A stretch of 15,619 bases of DNA from Bacteroidales bacterium (GTDB lineage: Bacteria; Bacteroidota; Bacteroidia; Bacteroidales; NBLH01), in contig JAKIUH010000053.1 in assembly GCA_021647685.1 (NCBI GenBank), forward strand, positions 1-15,619, written 5' to 3'. The first letter of the stretch is position 1; every line of letters starts with the position of its first letter. Below, one piece after another: positions 1-8,109 of this stretch. Both the position numbers and the translations under genes were made by a program. A model generated the notes under the pieces. The model was not told where the DNA came from. It saw only the letters and a list, made by a program, of their open reading frames with translations, and ran no database searches.

Positions 1-12
1 CATACCGCCATC

Positions 13-3000
13 CTAAGCATTAGCATCACTATAAATCATTTCGGTTGTGCTTCCATCCGTTTTTCTGTAATTATTTAAAGTGGCATTTCTATGTAAATAA
101 TCAACTTTTAGATTATATGTTCTTAAGTTCATACTACCACTATAAAAAGCAACTCTTTTTGCATATACATCACTTAGGATACCAACATTATTTCCCGCAC
201 CAGGATTTAATTTAAAATTTCCTAATACTGCCCCAACCTCAGAATTTATATCCGTACTAGCCGTTCCATCATCTTTAAGCATAATATAGGCTGTTAAAGG
301 AGTAATTCCAGGCTCATAAACACCTAATAAAGCAGAACTTCTAACAAAGACAGGCCCATCTAGACGTATAGATTGCTGACCTTGATTCAAGGTTCCATTT
401 TTCACATCCGTAGTTCCATCAATTCTTAATAAACGATTATACCACTCACGGGTTAAAGTAGTTAGCGTAGGATCTTTATTAGGATCGCCTTTTAAAACTA
501 TCTCTGAGCCTGTTGATTTATTAACTGTTAAATTCCAAACACGCAACTCATAAGAATCATCTACATTGTGTCCAATGTAAAGTGTATCACTGCCGTAACC
601 GTTGAAAGTTAATGTGTTAGGTTTGGCTGTATCGAACAATAATCCATAATTATTAGTTCCTTGTTGTTGTGAATTTTCGGCAATTGAGAATCCTCCTCCT
701 ATCGTAATATCTTGTCCGTTATGATCTAAGAAGCAGTTATCTTCAATGGTCAAATCATTTAAAACTACAAGAGGTTGCGCTGTCAGATCCACATTTAAAG
801 GACCAACTCCTGTACCCGCATCCCAGATATGGTCAGTAGTATTATCCAGAGTATTACGTAAGATAAAATTGTAAAATGGTGCCGTTGAAGTAACTTTAAA
901 AGGATTGGCTAGTGAACTTATTTCTGCAATCACTGTTCCACCTGTTACATTAATATTATCTGCACTGGATGCAATAAAAATTCCTCCCTCACTTGCAACT
1001 GTTCCATTCGCATCATATACATGTAATGTTCCTCCTGACATATAAAAAGTTACTTCAGGATAAGTTAAACAAAAATGATAATAATCACCTGTTGAGTTAG
1101 AGGCATTTACAACATTAACAGTACCTCCAGTTTGAACATATGAGCCTCTGTTTGTCGCTGCACTGCTTGATGCAGTACGTATAATATTAGTATTTACAGT
1201 TCCTCCACTCACTCTTAACACACCATTCTTTCGTAAGGCAATTCCATGCGTAACAAGCGACTCAAACAAACCGGCACTTACATATAACTCGCCATAGGGT
1301 ACAATAGCATTACCCGAAGTTGCAACAGCAACACTTCCACCGGCAACCCATAGCTTGGCAGCCTCCGAGATATTATAGTTTCCATTAATTGTAAGCGAGG
1401 AAATATTAACATTACTCCCTAATTTTACAGTTCCTTTTAGCAGTCCAAGTGCATTATTATTAGCTGTTAATTGAACAACATCCGGATGATTCTCAGCAGC
1501 GTATCCAAACAGATTAAAATTAGCCGTATTCGTTGCTTCTATATCCAGAATATAGGTAGCATCAGTACCTTTGTCTATTTCAATACGGTAAAAATTAGTG
1601 GTTCCTGCACAAAGAATGCTTTGATCTTTTGAAGCGTTTAAAAAATTTGCATCAACAATACCATCAGTAGCTTCATTAGCATAATCAGCCACAGTTCTAT
1701 TTGTAAACTTCACCGTTCCGTTATTGGTAAAATCGCCGTAAAAGTTAAATTGGTGTCGAGCACTTCCTGTTCCTGTAAGTATTGAAGCGCCGGCTTCTAC
1801 ACTCACATTTCCTTGAACGGTAAAATTTATACCGGTTGTGGAAGTATTATCATTAATCTGAAAATTGCCTTGCAATACTCTTAAATATCCGTTTATGTTG
1901 TAATCTACCATAAGTGTAACGGTGTTACCTGCAGTCATATCCACCTCCATATTATAAAAGGTATAAGGTGTGGATAATGAATAATCAGCCGAGCCATAAA
2001 ACACCACGGTACCTTCACCTTGTCCTGCAGTATTAAAATCACTCATATCGGAAAATGCAGGAAAATTATCGGCAGCCATTAAGATGCGTCCATTTCCTTT
2101 GATTATATCAAAAGTATGCCCTGTACTGGTATTCAAATCCAAACGACCATCAACTTTTAGCTCGTTACAATGAATATTGTTAATGTTCATATTCACATTT
2201 TTTCCTGACTTTATAACCACCTTATCAGAAGGATTTTGCGGATATGAATTTGTAGGATTATTAGGTAATGCTCCTGAGGGGTCCAGTGTCCAGATTTGAT
2301 AATCGTTCCAGTTTCCACTTGCCAAAGTGTACCAAGTTACTCCGGGAGCACCTTCAACAGGGCTATTTGTTTGGTCGGTAGTGCCTAATGTATAGTATCC
2401 GTTTGTCAGATTAGCATCGATAACACTAAAAGCTACCTGATCCGCATCACCATAATTAACTGTTGCGGTAACTTGCGAATAAGTCCCCGTAGTTGCGTTT
2501 CTATAAAGCAAGACATAATTTGAAATATTTTGCGGATATTGCCCACCAATACCTTCAGGCAAATCAAAAATTAATGTGGCGTTTTGCGCTCCGGTTTTTT
2601 CTATATACCAGTCTCTTGCCCAGCGAGCTTGAACGCCAGCCGGCAAATCAGATGTTGATACGATATTTGTAGTGGTATCATGAGCAAACATAATATACTC
2701 ACCATTATTCAAAGTACCAATGTCTGCTTTAACATAAAATCCGGCACTAGAAGATTCCAAGTGATTACCATCGGCTTCTTGTCCTACACCGGTAAAATCA
2801 TTAATATAGGATGAATCTCCTGATAAAAAATAATCGTTAGCAATAGTAATTCCGTATTTAATTTGTAAATAATTTTCAATTATAATGCGTTGTGCATCAT
2901 TTAAGTATGATGAGAACATAATTATTTCAGCGATATCTCCATCAAAAGCCTGACTTGCAGAATAACTACCATCCACGGCATCTTGCTCGCCTCCAATAGA

Positions 3001-3645
3001 TAAAGAACCACCATCGTTTATAATATTCCCATTTCCTAAAGTGTTGCTATAGTTATTGGTACCGTCTTTAAATAAATTTACGGCATTATCACTATTACGC
3101 CATTTTTCAACTAATATAGTAAATGCATTTGTATTATAAGATTGTGAGCTTATTTTGTAATTACCGCCTGTATATATTCGTAAATTATTATTATCGTATA
3201 ATAGATAATTATTGTTATCACCACTCGTTGCATAGGATACCAAACCATCACCAGAGTCAGATGTTTTATATACCACAATCGTTGTTATCTCGCTACTTGC
3301 AAAGCCATCAAAAGGATTCCTAATTAGTTTTGTACCCGTTCCTGTAGCAGAGCTAAACCGCACAACAGGCAAGCCATTAATTTGGTTTAATGCATAGGTA
3401 GGATCATTAGGGTCATTCACAGAGGATGATAAATCATTATTATTTCCTGATATATCGGGCCATGCACTAACGGTAGCTCCATCTGCCAAGCCAAGGTCAT
3501 CGGCTCTAAGCCACAAAATATTAGTAGGTTGATTATTATTACCGGTAGCATTACCAATTCCGGCAGGTCCCGTTTGGGCTATTGTATCTATTTGAAAATA
3601 AGCGAATAATAAAATGCTAAAAATTGTACTTACTCTTCTCATCAT
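13..3645 (-). CDS. Large secreted LamG / beta-solenoid surface protein, probably truncated at its C-terminus
   Basis: The protein has 1210 residues. A signal peptide covers about residues 1-24 (MMRR, hydrophobic stretch, cleavage after TIAQ), so export across the inner membrane is expected. Residues ~43-262 form a LamG/concanavalin-like lectin domain that opens with ILWLRADD and ends with a helix reading YLQIKYGI, a hallmark of Bacteroidota surface proteins. Residues ~263-425 are a beta-rich linker module. From ~438 (WYTLASGNWND) to the end the sequence is Asn/Thr/Gly-rich with repeated short beta-strands, consistent with a parallel beta-solenoid. Proteins of this type usually end in a type IX secretion or gliding-type sorting domain. 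None is present here: the frame stops at TAG (13-15), and the next four in-frame codons read DGGM. Two adjacent ATGs (3643-3645 and 3640-3642) are possible starts. A role in adhesion or glycan binding is inference only. Confidence 0.85.
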   Translation of the reverse strand: MMRRVSTIFSILLFAYFQIDTIAQTGPAGIGNATGNNNQPTNILWLRADDLGLADGATVSAWPDISGNNNDLSSSVNDPNDPTYALNQINGLPVVRFSSATGTGTKLIRNPFDGFASSEITTIVVYKTSDSGDGLVSYATSGDNNNYLLYDNNNLRIYTGGNYKISSQSYNTNAFTILVEKWRNSDNAVNLFKDGTNNYSNTLGNGNIINDGGSLSIGGEQDAVDGSYSASQAFDGDIAEIIMFSSYLNDAQRIIIENYLQIKYGITIANDYFLSGDSSYINDFTGVGQEADGNHLESSSAGFYVKADIGTLNNGEYIMFAHDTTTNIVSTSDLPAGVQARWARDWYIEKTGAQNATLIFDLPEGIGGQYPQNISNYVLLYRNATTGTYSQVTATVNYGDADQVAFSVIDANLTNGYYTLGTTDQTNSPVEGAPGVTWYTLASGNWNDYQIWTLDPSGALPNNPTNSYPQNPSDKVVIKSGKNVNMNINNIHCNELKVDGRLDLNTSTGHTFDIIKGNGRILMAADNFPAFSDMSDFNTAGQGEGTVVFYGSADYSLSTPYTFYNMEVDMTAGNTVTLMVDYNINGYLRVLQGNFQINDNTSTTGINFTVQGNVSVEAGASILTGTGSARHQFNFYGDFTNNGTVKFTNRTVADYANEATDGIVDANFLNASKDQSILCAGTTNFYRIEIDKGTDATYILDIEATNTANFNLFGYAAENHPDVVQLTANNNALGLLKGTVKLGSNVNISSLTINGNYNISEAAKLWVAGGSVAVATSGNAIVPYGELYVSAGLFESLVTHGIALRKNGVLRVSGGTVNTNIIRTASSSAATNRGSYVQTGGTVNVVNASNSTGDYYHFCLTYPEVTFYMSGGTLHVYDANGTVASEGGIFIASSADNINVTGGTVIAEISSLANPFKVTSTAPFYNFILRNTLDNTTDHIWDAGTGVGPLNVDLTAQPLVVLNDLTIEDNCFLDHNGQDITIGGGFSIAENSQQQGTNNYGLLFDTAKPNTLTFNGYGSDTLYIGHNVDDSYELRVWNLTVNKSTGSEIVLKGDPNKDPTLTTLTREWYNRLLRIDGTTDVKNGTLNQGQQSIRLDGPVFVRSSALLGVYEPGITPLTAYIMLKDDGTASTDINSEVGAVLGNFKLNPGAGNNVGILSDVYAKRVAFYSGSMNLRTYNLKVDYLHRNATLNNYRKTDGSTTEMIYSDANA

Positions 3646-4482
3646 AAACTAAATTTATATTAAATCGGTATTTATTAATTATACGCAAAATAGCCAAAAT
3701 TGTTTCTTTAATCCATTAAAATTCAAATTGCTTTGATAAACTAACGTTTTTTGGTGATAACATAGCTATTTTCTTAGAGATTGATATTTATGAAAACCAA
3801 ATCCATTATACATCAAAACTCACATAATCAGCTAATAATCAATATACTGTATAAAAAAATAAGCTTTTAAATAATTAAACAAAAATTACTAAAAGGCATG
3901 ATAAGTTTTATTGATTTCTATAAGCAGATTGTAACTACCTTTTATTAGATAGCAAAATTTACGCCAGCTCTCTTGTGTTTTTATAAAGACCGATAAGCTT
4001 AAAAAAATGTTGCATCTAATTTCAGAGCAATTGACTTATGTGCTTTTATAGTATTGATAATTAGTATGGAATGGTATATCAGATTGGATTTAAGAATGAA
4101 CCCTCTTTTGCACCAAAGGTGCAGAATAAAATAGCATTGGGCAAAGCCCGATGATTATTAATTACCGCACAAGCGAGCACCAAAGATAGGTGCGGGATAC
4201 AAATCTTTTTTACCCACAGATTAATAGGATTGACGCAGATTTTCACTTTGCGAAATTTATTTTTGGGGCTCATTTTAATTCCTTACTGGTCAGTTGTTCT
4301 GAATTTAGTAATTACCCTTAACAAAATAAAAAGAAAAAAAAACACAATTATATCACATATAGAAATTAATCAAACACTTACACCGTCATCTGTCCAATTT
4401 TAAACAGGACGTTCCAAATAGTGATAATGATAATTGATAAAATATGCTCTTTATTTGCATAATAAACAAAAATATTATGACT
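3646..4482. other. AT-rich gene-free region between the giant surface protein and the lipoprotein gene
   Basis: No convincing protein gene lies in these 837 bases. The first ~370 bases are very AT-rich and should hold the promoter of the leftward surface-protein gene, but I could not find a clean TAnnTTTG box there. Bases 4016-4308 are MITE-like element I (listed separately). Bases 4309-4482 contain A-runs and a weak GTCC/GGAC dyad (4392-4410), and should include the promoter of the lipoprotein gene. The 64-codon leftward frame at 4079-4273 lies inside the repeat and is judged spurious. Confidence 0.6.
4016..4308 (+). mobile_element. MITE-like element I with terminal inverted repeats
   Basis: The left end is CTAATTTCAGAGCAATTGAC (4016-4035). 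The reverse complement of the right end (4288-4308) begins CTAAATTCAGAACAACTGAC, which matches at 17 of 20 positions. The 293-bp body has no credible gene. It holds short hairpins: GCACC-AAA-GGTGC at 4110-4122, GGGC-AAA-GCCC at 4139-4149, and nested CCGCAC/GTGCGG (4165-4195) and GCACC/GGTGC (4177-4193) arms. A diverged copy in the opposite orientation lies at 10176-10516. Blocks shared in the same order are 4031-4124 with 10409-10499 and about 4190-4250 with 10360-10410, at very roughly 75% identity by eye. I see no clear target-site duplication. It looks like a non-autonomous transposon-like repeat; which transposase would move it is unknown. Confidence 0.7.
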
Positions 4483-4773
4483 ATGAAAAAAATTAAATTG
4501 TTAATTTTCCCCTTTATTGTTTCTGCTTTTTTTGTATTTGCAACATCCTGTAATACTTCAAGTGAGGAAACAGAAAACAATGAAGTTCAAACAGAAACCA
4601 GCACTTCAAATGATGAAACAGTTAAAGATGAAGAAGCTACAGAAAAACATGAACACAATGAAACAGCAATGACTAGCTATCAGTGCCCAATGAAATGCGA
4701 AGGTGACAAAACTTATACCGAGAAAGAAAAATGTCCTAAATGCGGTATGGAAATGGAAGAAGTTAAAAATTAG
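4483..4773 (+). CDS. Small lipoprotein with a heavy-metal-binding (HMBD-type) CPM...CPKCGM domain
   Basis: From the ATG at 4483 the product has 96 residues. It has a lysine-led signal sequence (MKKIK), a hydrophobic core and a lipobox-like FATSC, making Cys23 the likely lipidated residue. An acidic Glu/Thr/Ser-rich linker follows (24-60) with a short His patch (KHEHNE). The C-terminal module (66-96) carries C68-P-M, C72, then C84-PKC87-GMEM. This matches the short 'heavy metal-binding domain' found at the ends of copper/zinc efflux proteins and in stand-alone Bacteroidota lipoproteins, so periplasmic or surface metal binding is likely; the metal cannot be told from sequence. An ATG two codons earlier (4477) is equally possible. 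The upstream ATG at 4444 is unlikely because it would put polar residues before the signal sequence. The gene is followed by its own terminator, so it seems to be a single-gene unit. Confidence 0.8.
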   Translation: MKKIKLLIFPFIVSAFFVFATSCNTSSEETENNEVQTETSTSNDETVKDEEATEKHEHNETAMTSYQCPMKCEGDKTYTEKEKCPKCGMEMEEVKN

Positions 4774-4807
4774 GACTTAAAAGAATGATTGATCCTTTAA
4801 AGGATTT

Positions 4808-4847
4808 AAAAAAATGCTGTGAAAATATTATTTACAGCATTTTTTTT
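4808..4847 (+). terminator. Rho-independent terminator after the metal-binding lipoprotein gene
   Basis: A-run plus ATGCTGT (4814-4820) pairs with ACAGCAT (4834-4840) plus a run of seven T (4841-4847). The arms can extend inwards through AAAT/ATTT with a small bulge. The stem followed directly by a T-tract is the classic intrinsic terminator form, placed 34 bases after the lipoprotein stop codon. The flanking A-run makes it potentially bidirectional. A perfect 14-base palindrome (ATCCTTTAAAGGAT, 4792-4805) precedes it. Confidence 0.85.
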
Positions 4848-4860
4848 ATTATTTTTTGTT

Positions 4861-4868
4861 TAATTTTG
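4861..4868 (+). promoter_or_regulatory. Possible -7 box of the FHA-protein gene
   Basis: TAATTTTG fits the Bacteroidota -7 consensus TAnnTTTG exactly and lies 26 bases before the ATG at 4894, just after the upstream terminator. At the expected -33 position (4838-4841) only CATT is found, so the call rests on the -7 box and context. Confidence 0.35.
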
Positions 4869-4893
4869 CTGAACAACCCTTTAATACCCACTG

Positions 4894-6216
4894 ATGAAAA
4901 TTCTTTTATTTTTCATTATCAGCTTAATGAGTGGTGCTCTTTCCTTCGCCCAGCACATAAAACTGATTAATATAAATTCAGATTTGTATCCTTATATCAA
5001 AATCACCATAGAAATACCCCAAAACTTCCAAAAGGAACAAATACAAGTTTATGCATCAGAAAAAAAAATTGATTTTAAATTAGTCCCTATCAAAAAAGAA
5101 AACCCCTCTTATCTGTTTTATATTATTGATTACAATTCTTTTGGTAAAAACGAACAAAACTTTATTTTTGATGCATTGATAAACAGTTTGGAAAATATTG
5201 AAAAAGAAAATTTATACATTAATATAGGCTTAGCCCAAAGCAATCATATATATAAATGTTTTTCTCCTTTAAGCTATGCATACACTTCTGATATAAAAGA
5301 CTTTATACTTTACTCCAAACAAAATACAATAAATTATGGGAAAGTAATAAATCCTGAATGTTTGATAAAAGAAGGGATTGACTTTTTAAAACAGACAGAT
5401 ATTTCAAAAAATTCGCACCAAACAATTATTTTCATATGCAACAATATTAAAAATTATGCCCAAGCAAATTCTATTTTAAAAGTAGCTAATGAAACATCAG
5501 GGATACATTTAAAAATAGTAGCTCCAATAGTAGATACATTAAACATCAAACCAAATAATTTTTATTCTGTTTCCGGCACGAAAGATTTACACGCTTGGCA
5601 AAAAGCCCTATTACAAGCATCAGAAGAAGATGACCTCACAAACCTTTCGGCAAACAAACAATACCTTATAGAATTTAAACTAAATGAACATTTACCCTCA
5701 GGTATTATCAAAATACAATACAATAATGAACTGTTAAAATTGAAGATTACAAAACCTGAAAAGCAATATTTTTTTAAAGAACATTTTTATTTAATAATTG
5801 TTGGAATTTTAGGAATAATTATCTTAATGCTTTTAAGACGAATATACTTATTAAAAAAGCACATCCGGAATTTAAAAGAAACAATTTCTATGCTTTTTGA
5901 TAAAAAAATGAAAATTTTAAGTAAACAAACTGAAAACCCAGTATTGGAGATCAAACTCGAAGATAGCTTTAAAAATTATCACATAAAAAAACCGAGTACA
6001 ACTATTGGTAGAGGTAAAGAATGCGATATAAAAATTAAAGACATGACTGTATCCACACTTCATGCAACCATTACCAATGAAGGAGGTGAATTTTACATTC
6101 AGGATAATGAAAGTACCAACGGAGTATTTGTAAACGACATAAAGATTGAAAAGAAAAACATAAAACCCGGTGATATTATTCGATTAGGCAAGGCAATTTT
6201 AACCTTACATTATTAG
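4894..6216 (+). CDS. Exported single-pass membrane protein with a C-terminal FHA domain
   Basis: The protein has 440 residues. A signal peptide spans 1-20 (MKILLFF...SFAQ). Residues ~21-290 form an exported alpha/beta region. Its Leu/Ile-rich strands and the IIDYNSFG stretch near 77-84 faintly recall a von Willebrand A fold, but the DxSxS metal-binding motif is absent, so that relation is unproven. One membrane helix lies at ~298-315, followed by the basic stretch RRIYLLKKH, which fits an N-outside/C-inside topology. A short helical linker leads to an FHA domain at ~369-440 with GRG (372-374), S387-T388-L-H390-A391 and S407-T-N409-G410...V-N414, the conserved phosphothreonine-reading residues. 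The likely role is linking an envelope domain to cytoplasmic Ser/Thr phosphorylation; no kinase or phosphatase gene is in the window. The stop is five bases from a palindromic repeat. Confidence 0.85.
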   Translation: MKILLFFIISLMSGALSFAQHIKLININSDLYPYIKITIEIPQNFQKEQIQVYASEKKIDFKLVPIKKENPSYLFYIIDYNSFGKNEQNFIFDALINSLENIEKENLYINIGLAQSNHIYKCFSPLSYAYTSDIKDFILYSKQNTINYGKVINPECLIKEGIDFLKQTDISKNSHQTIIFICNNIKNYAQANSILKVANETSGIHLKIVAPIVDTLNIKPNNFYSVSGTKDLHAWQKALLQASEEDDLTNLSANKQYLIEFKLNEHLPSGIIKIQYNNELLKLKITKPEKQYFFKEHFYLIIVGILGIIILMLLRRIYLLKKHIRNLKETISMLFDKKMKILSKQTENPVLEIKLEDSFKNYHIKKPSTTIGRGKECDIKIKDMTVSTLHATITNEGGEFYIQDNESTNGVFVNDIKIEKKNIKPGDIIRLGKAILTLHY

Positions 6217-6220
6217 ATCT

Positions 6221-6386
6221 CTAGTGTTATGTCAAGTGTGTTGTGTCGTATAAGTTGAAGTTATTTTTGTGTAGAACAAGGCAAAAATTTTTAGCATAGC
6301 AGTAGTTATGGTCAAAATTTTTAACAAAGTTCTACGCAAAAAGAACGAAACTTGGTATGACTAAAACATGCTTGACATGACACTAG
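6221..6386. repeat. 166-bp imperfect palindromic element (MITE-like or giant hairpin)
   Basis: The left half begins CTAGTGTTATGTCAAG (6221-6236). The reverse complement of the right half begins CTAGTGTCATGTCAAG (6371-6386), 15 of 16 identical. Similarity continues inwards through shared blocks (TTTTTG-GTAGAAC at about 6264-6276, AAAATTTT near the centre) to a midpoint around 6303-6304, so the whole unit could fold into one long hairpin with mismatches. It has no coding capacity. It starts five bases after the FHA gene stop codon and ends ~106 bases before glpD. The outer CTAG at both ends could be a duplicated target, as in some IS families with 4-bp targets, or simply the end of the repeat. 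In transcripts it could act as a terminator-like or stabilising structure. Confidence 0.75.
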
Positions 6387-6492
6387 GCTCGGGATTTGGA
6401 ATTAGACATCGAAAACTAAAAGTTAATTAAAACGTTGAATTATTTTTCAAAACGATTTGAAAGGCTATTTATTTAAATAAAAAGATATTATT

Positions 6493-8061
6493 ATGAATAG
6501 AAAACAAATGCTCCACAAACTGCACGAAATGCAGGACAAAAAATGGGATGTAGTGGTAATCGGCGGTCGTGCAACCGGCTTAGGCACAGCCTTAGATGCA
6601 TGTACCCGCGGGTTTAAAACCTTATTGCTTGAACAATCTGATTTTTCAAAAGGTACATCGAGCCGGAGTACCAAATTAGTACACGGCGGTGTTCGTTATC
6701 TGGCACAAGGAGATATTTCTTTAGTATTGGAAGCACTTCACGAAAGGGGTTTATTAAGACAGAACGCCCCTCATCTTGTTAAAAATCAAGCATTCATTAT
6801 TCCGAATTACAGTTGGTGGACAGGTCCGTTTTTCACCGTAGGAATGAAAGTTTATGATATGATGGCAGGAAGTTTGGGTTTAGGTCCATCGGAACATATT
6901 TCAAAAGAAGAAACATTAAAAGCCATTCCTAATTTGTCGGAAAAAGATTTAAACGGAGGAGTAATTTATTATGACGGACAGTTTGACGATTCTCGTTTGG
7001 CAATTAACTTGGCGCAAACCATTTCCGAAAACGACGGGGTAGTTTTAAATTACTTTAAAGTAAACGGATTATTAAAAGATGCCGATGGAATGATTTGCGG
7101 GGTAAAAGCAAACAATACAGAAGAAAACACCAATTATGAAATAAAAGCTAAAGTGGTTATTAACGCCACAGGAGTTTTTGTAGATAATATTTTGCATATG
7201 GACAATCCTGAGGCGCCTAAAATGGTACGTCCGAGTCAAGGAGTTCATATTATTCTGGACAAAAGTTTTTTACAAGGTAACTCTGCCATAATGATACCGA
7301 AAACATCGGACGGACGTGTATTATTTGCCGTACCGTGGCATAACAAAGTGGTAGTTGGAACCACCGATACTCCCTTGGATGATGCAAGTCTTGAACCGCG
7401 TGCATTAGACGAAGAAATTGACTTTATCCTAAAAACAGCAGCTCAATATTTGAAAAAAGACCCGACTAAAAAAGATGTGCTGAGTATTTTTGCCGGTTTA
7501 CGTCCATTGGCTGCACCGCAAGGGGAAGATATGTCCACCAAAGAAATATCACGCAGTCATAAATTAGTGGTTTCCTTATCCGGTTTGGTTACCATTACGG
7601 GAGGAAAATGGACGACCTACCGTAAAATGGCAGAAGATACCATAAATAAAGCAATGCTGATTGCAGGTTTAGAAGCGCGTAAATGTGTTACCGAAAATAT
7701 GCCCATTCACGGCTATGTTAAAAATGTTGATTACAACGATCATTTATATGTTTATGGTTCTGACCGCATTAAACTTATGGATTTAATCAATAAAAATTCT
7801 GAAATGGGTGAGCAATTGCACCCCAACTTGCCTTTTTTAAAAGCAGAAGTGCTTTGGGCAGTTCGGAACGAAATGGCACGCACTGTTGAAGATGTGCTTG
7901 CCCGCAGAGTCAGGGCGCTGTTTCTGGATGCCCGTGCAAGTATAGAAATGGCGGAAAAAGTTGCCGAAATTATGGCAAATGAATTAGGATATGATGCAAA
8001 ATGGAAACAAAATCAAATTCAAGAATATACAAAACTTGCAAAAGAGTATTTATTGGCATAA
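6493..8061 (+). CDS. glpD: FAD-dependent glycerol-3-phosphate dehydrogenase
   Basis: The enzyme oxidises sn-glycerol 3-phosphate to dihydroxyacetone phosphate at the cytoplasmic membrane and passes electrons to quinone. It has 522 residues, the normal length for the family. The N-terminal FAD-binding strand-turn-helix is DVVVIGGRATG (19-29). The family signature GTSSRSTKLVHGGVRYL follows at 54-70. The substrate-domain motifs VVVGTTDTP (286-293), AGLRPL (334-339) and ITGGKWTTYRKMAEDT (368-383) are intact. The C-terminal ~130 residues form the helical cap domain (NEMARTVEDVLARRVRALFLDA). The oddity is residue 26: the middle glycine of GxGxxG is Arg (codon CGT). The gene stands alone; no glpK or glpF is in the window. 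The start ATG at 6493 has no Shine-Dalgarno, as usual for this phylum. I found no clear promoter in the 106 bases after the palindromic repeat. Confidence 0.93.
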   Translation: MNRKQMLHKLHEMQDKKWDVVVIGGRATGLGTALDACTRGFKTLLLEQSDFSKGTSSRSTKLVHGGVRYLAQGDISLVLEALHERGLLRQNAPHLVKNQAFIIPNYSWWTGPFFTVGMKVYDMMAGSLGLGPSEHISKEETLKAIPNLSEKDLNGGVIYYDGQFDDSRLAINLAQTISENDGVVLNYFKVNGLLKDADGMICGVKANNTEENTNYEIKAKVVINATGVFVDNILHMDNPEAPKMVRPSQGVHIILDKSFLQGNSAIMIPKTSDGRVLFAVPWHNKVVVGTTDTPLDDASLEPRALDEEIDFILKTAAQYLKKDPTKKDVLSIFAGLRPLAAPQGEDMSTKEISRSHKLVVSLSGLVTITGGKWTTYRKMAEDTINKAMLIAGLEARKCVTENMPIHGYVKNVDYNDHLYVYGSDRIKLMDLINKNSEMGEQLHPNLPFLKAEVLWAVRNEMARTVEDVLARRVRALFLDARASIEMAEKVAEIMANELGYDAKWKQNQIQEYTKLAKEYLLA

Positions 8062-8064
8062 TTT

Positions 8065-8108
8065 TTTACGGATAGAAGTTTGGCTTAGACAAAACTTTTA
8101 TCCGTAAA
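8065..8108. terminator. Shared hairpin between convergent glpD and SRPBCC genes
   Basis: TTTACGGATA-G-AAGTTT (8065-8081) pairs with AAACTT-T-TATCCGTAAA (8092-8108), a continuous 17-bp stem counting one G-U pair, with a 10-base loop. It fills the 48-base gap between the two stop codons. The flanking T/A tracts are short, so it is not a textbook intrinsic terminator, but its position strongly suggests bidirectional termination or 3'-end protection of both mRNAs. Confidence 0.65.
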
Positions 8109-8109
8109 C

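Noticed and set aside
3123..3323. 66-codon rightward open frame inside the surface-protein gene
   Set aside because: Antisense shadow of the 1210-residue gene; its Tyr/His-rich composition mirrors Asn codons on the other strand.
3646..3720. Promoter for the surface-protein gene
   Set aside because: The reverse strand has TATTTTG and a TATAAT-like string, but no full TAnnTTTG with a -33 box at the right distance.
4079..4273. 64-codon leftward open frame
   Set aside because: It lies wholly within MITE-like element I, crosses its hairpins, and reads as translated repeat (KICVNPINLW type) with no domain. Element II does not preserve the frame.
4016..4308. CRISPR-like array from the repeated GCACC/GGTGC hairpins
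   Set aside because: Units are not regularly spaced, there are only two or three, and they belong to one repeat copy that has a homologue at 10176-10516.
4785..4970. 61-codon rightward open frame between the lipoprotein and FHA genes
   Set aside because: It runs through the terminator hairpin and T-tract and overlaps the start of the FHA gene in another frame; its hydrophobic look comes from T-rich DNA.
6441..6448. TATTTTTC as -7 box of glpD
   Set aside because: The last base departs from TAnnTTTG and no -33 box lies 19 bases upstream; in AT-rich DNA this is weak.
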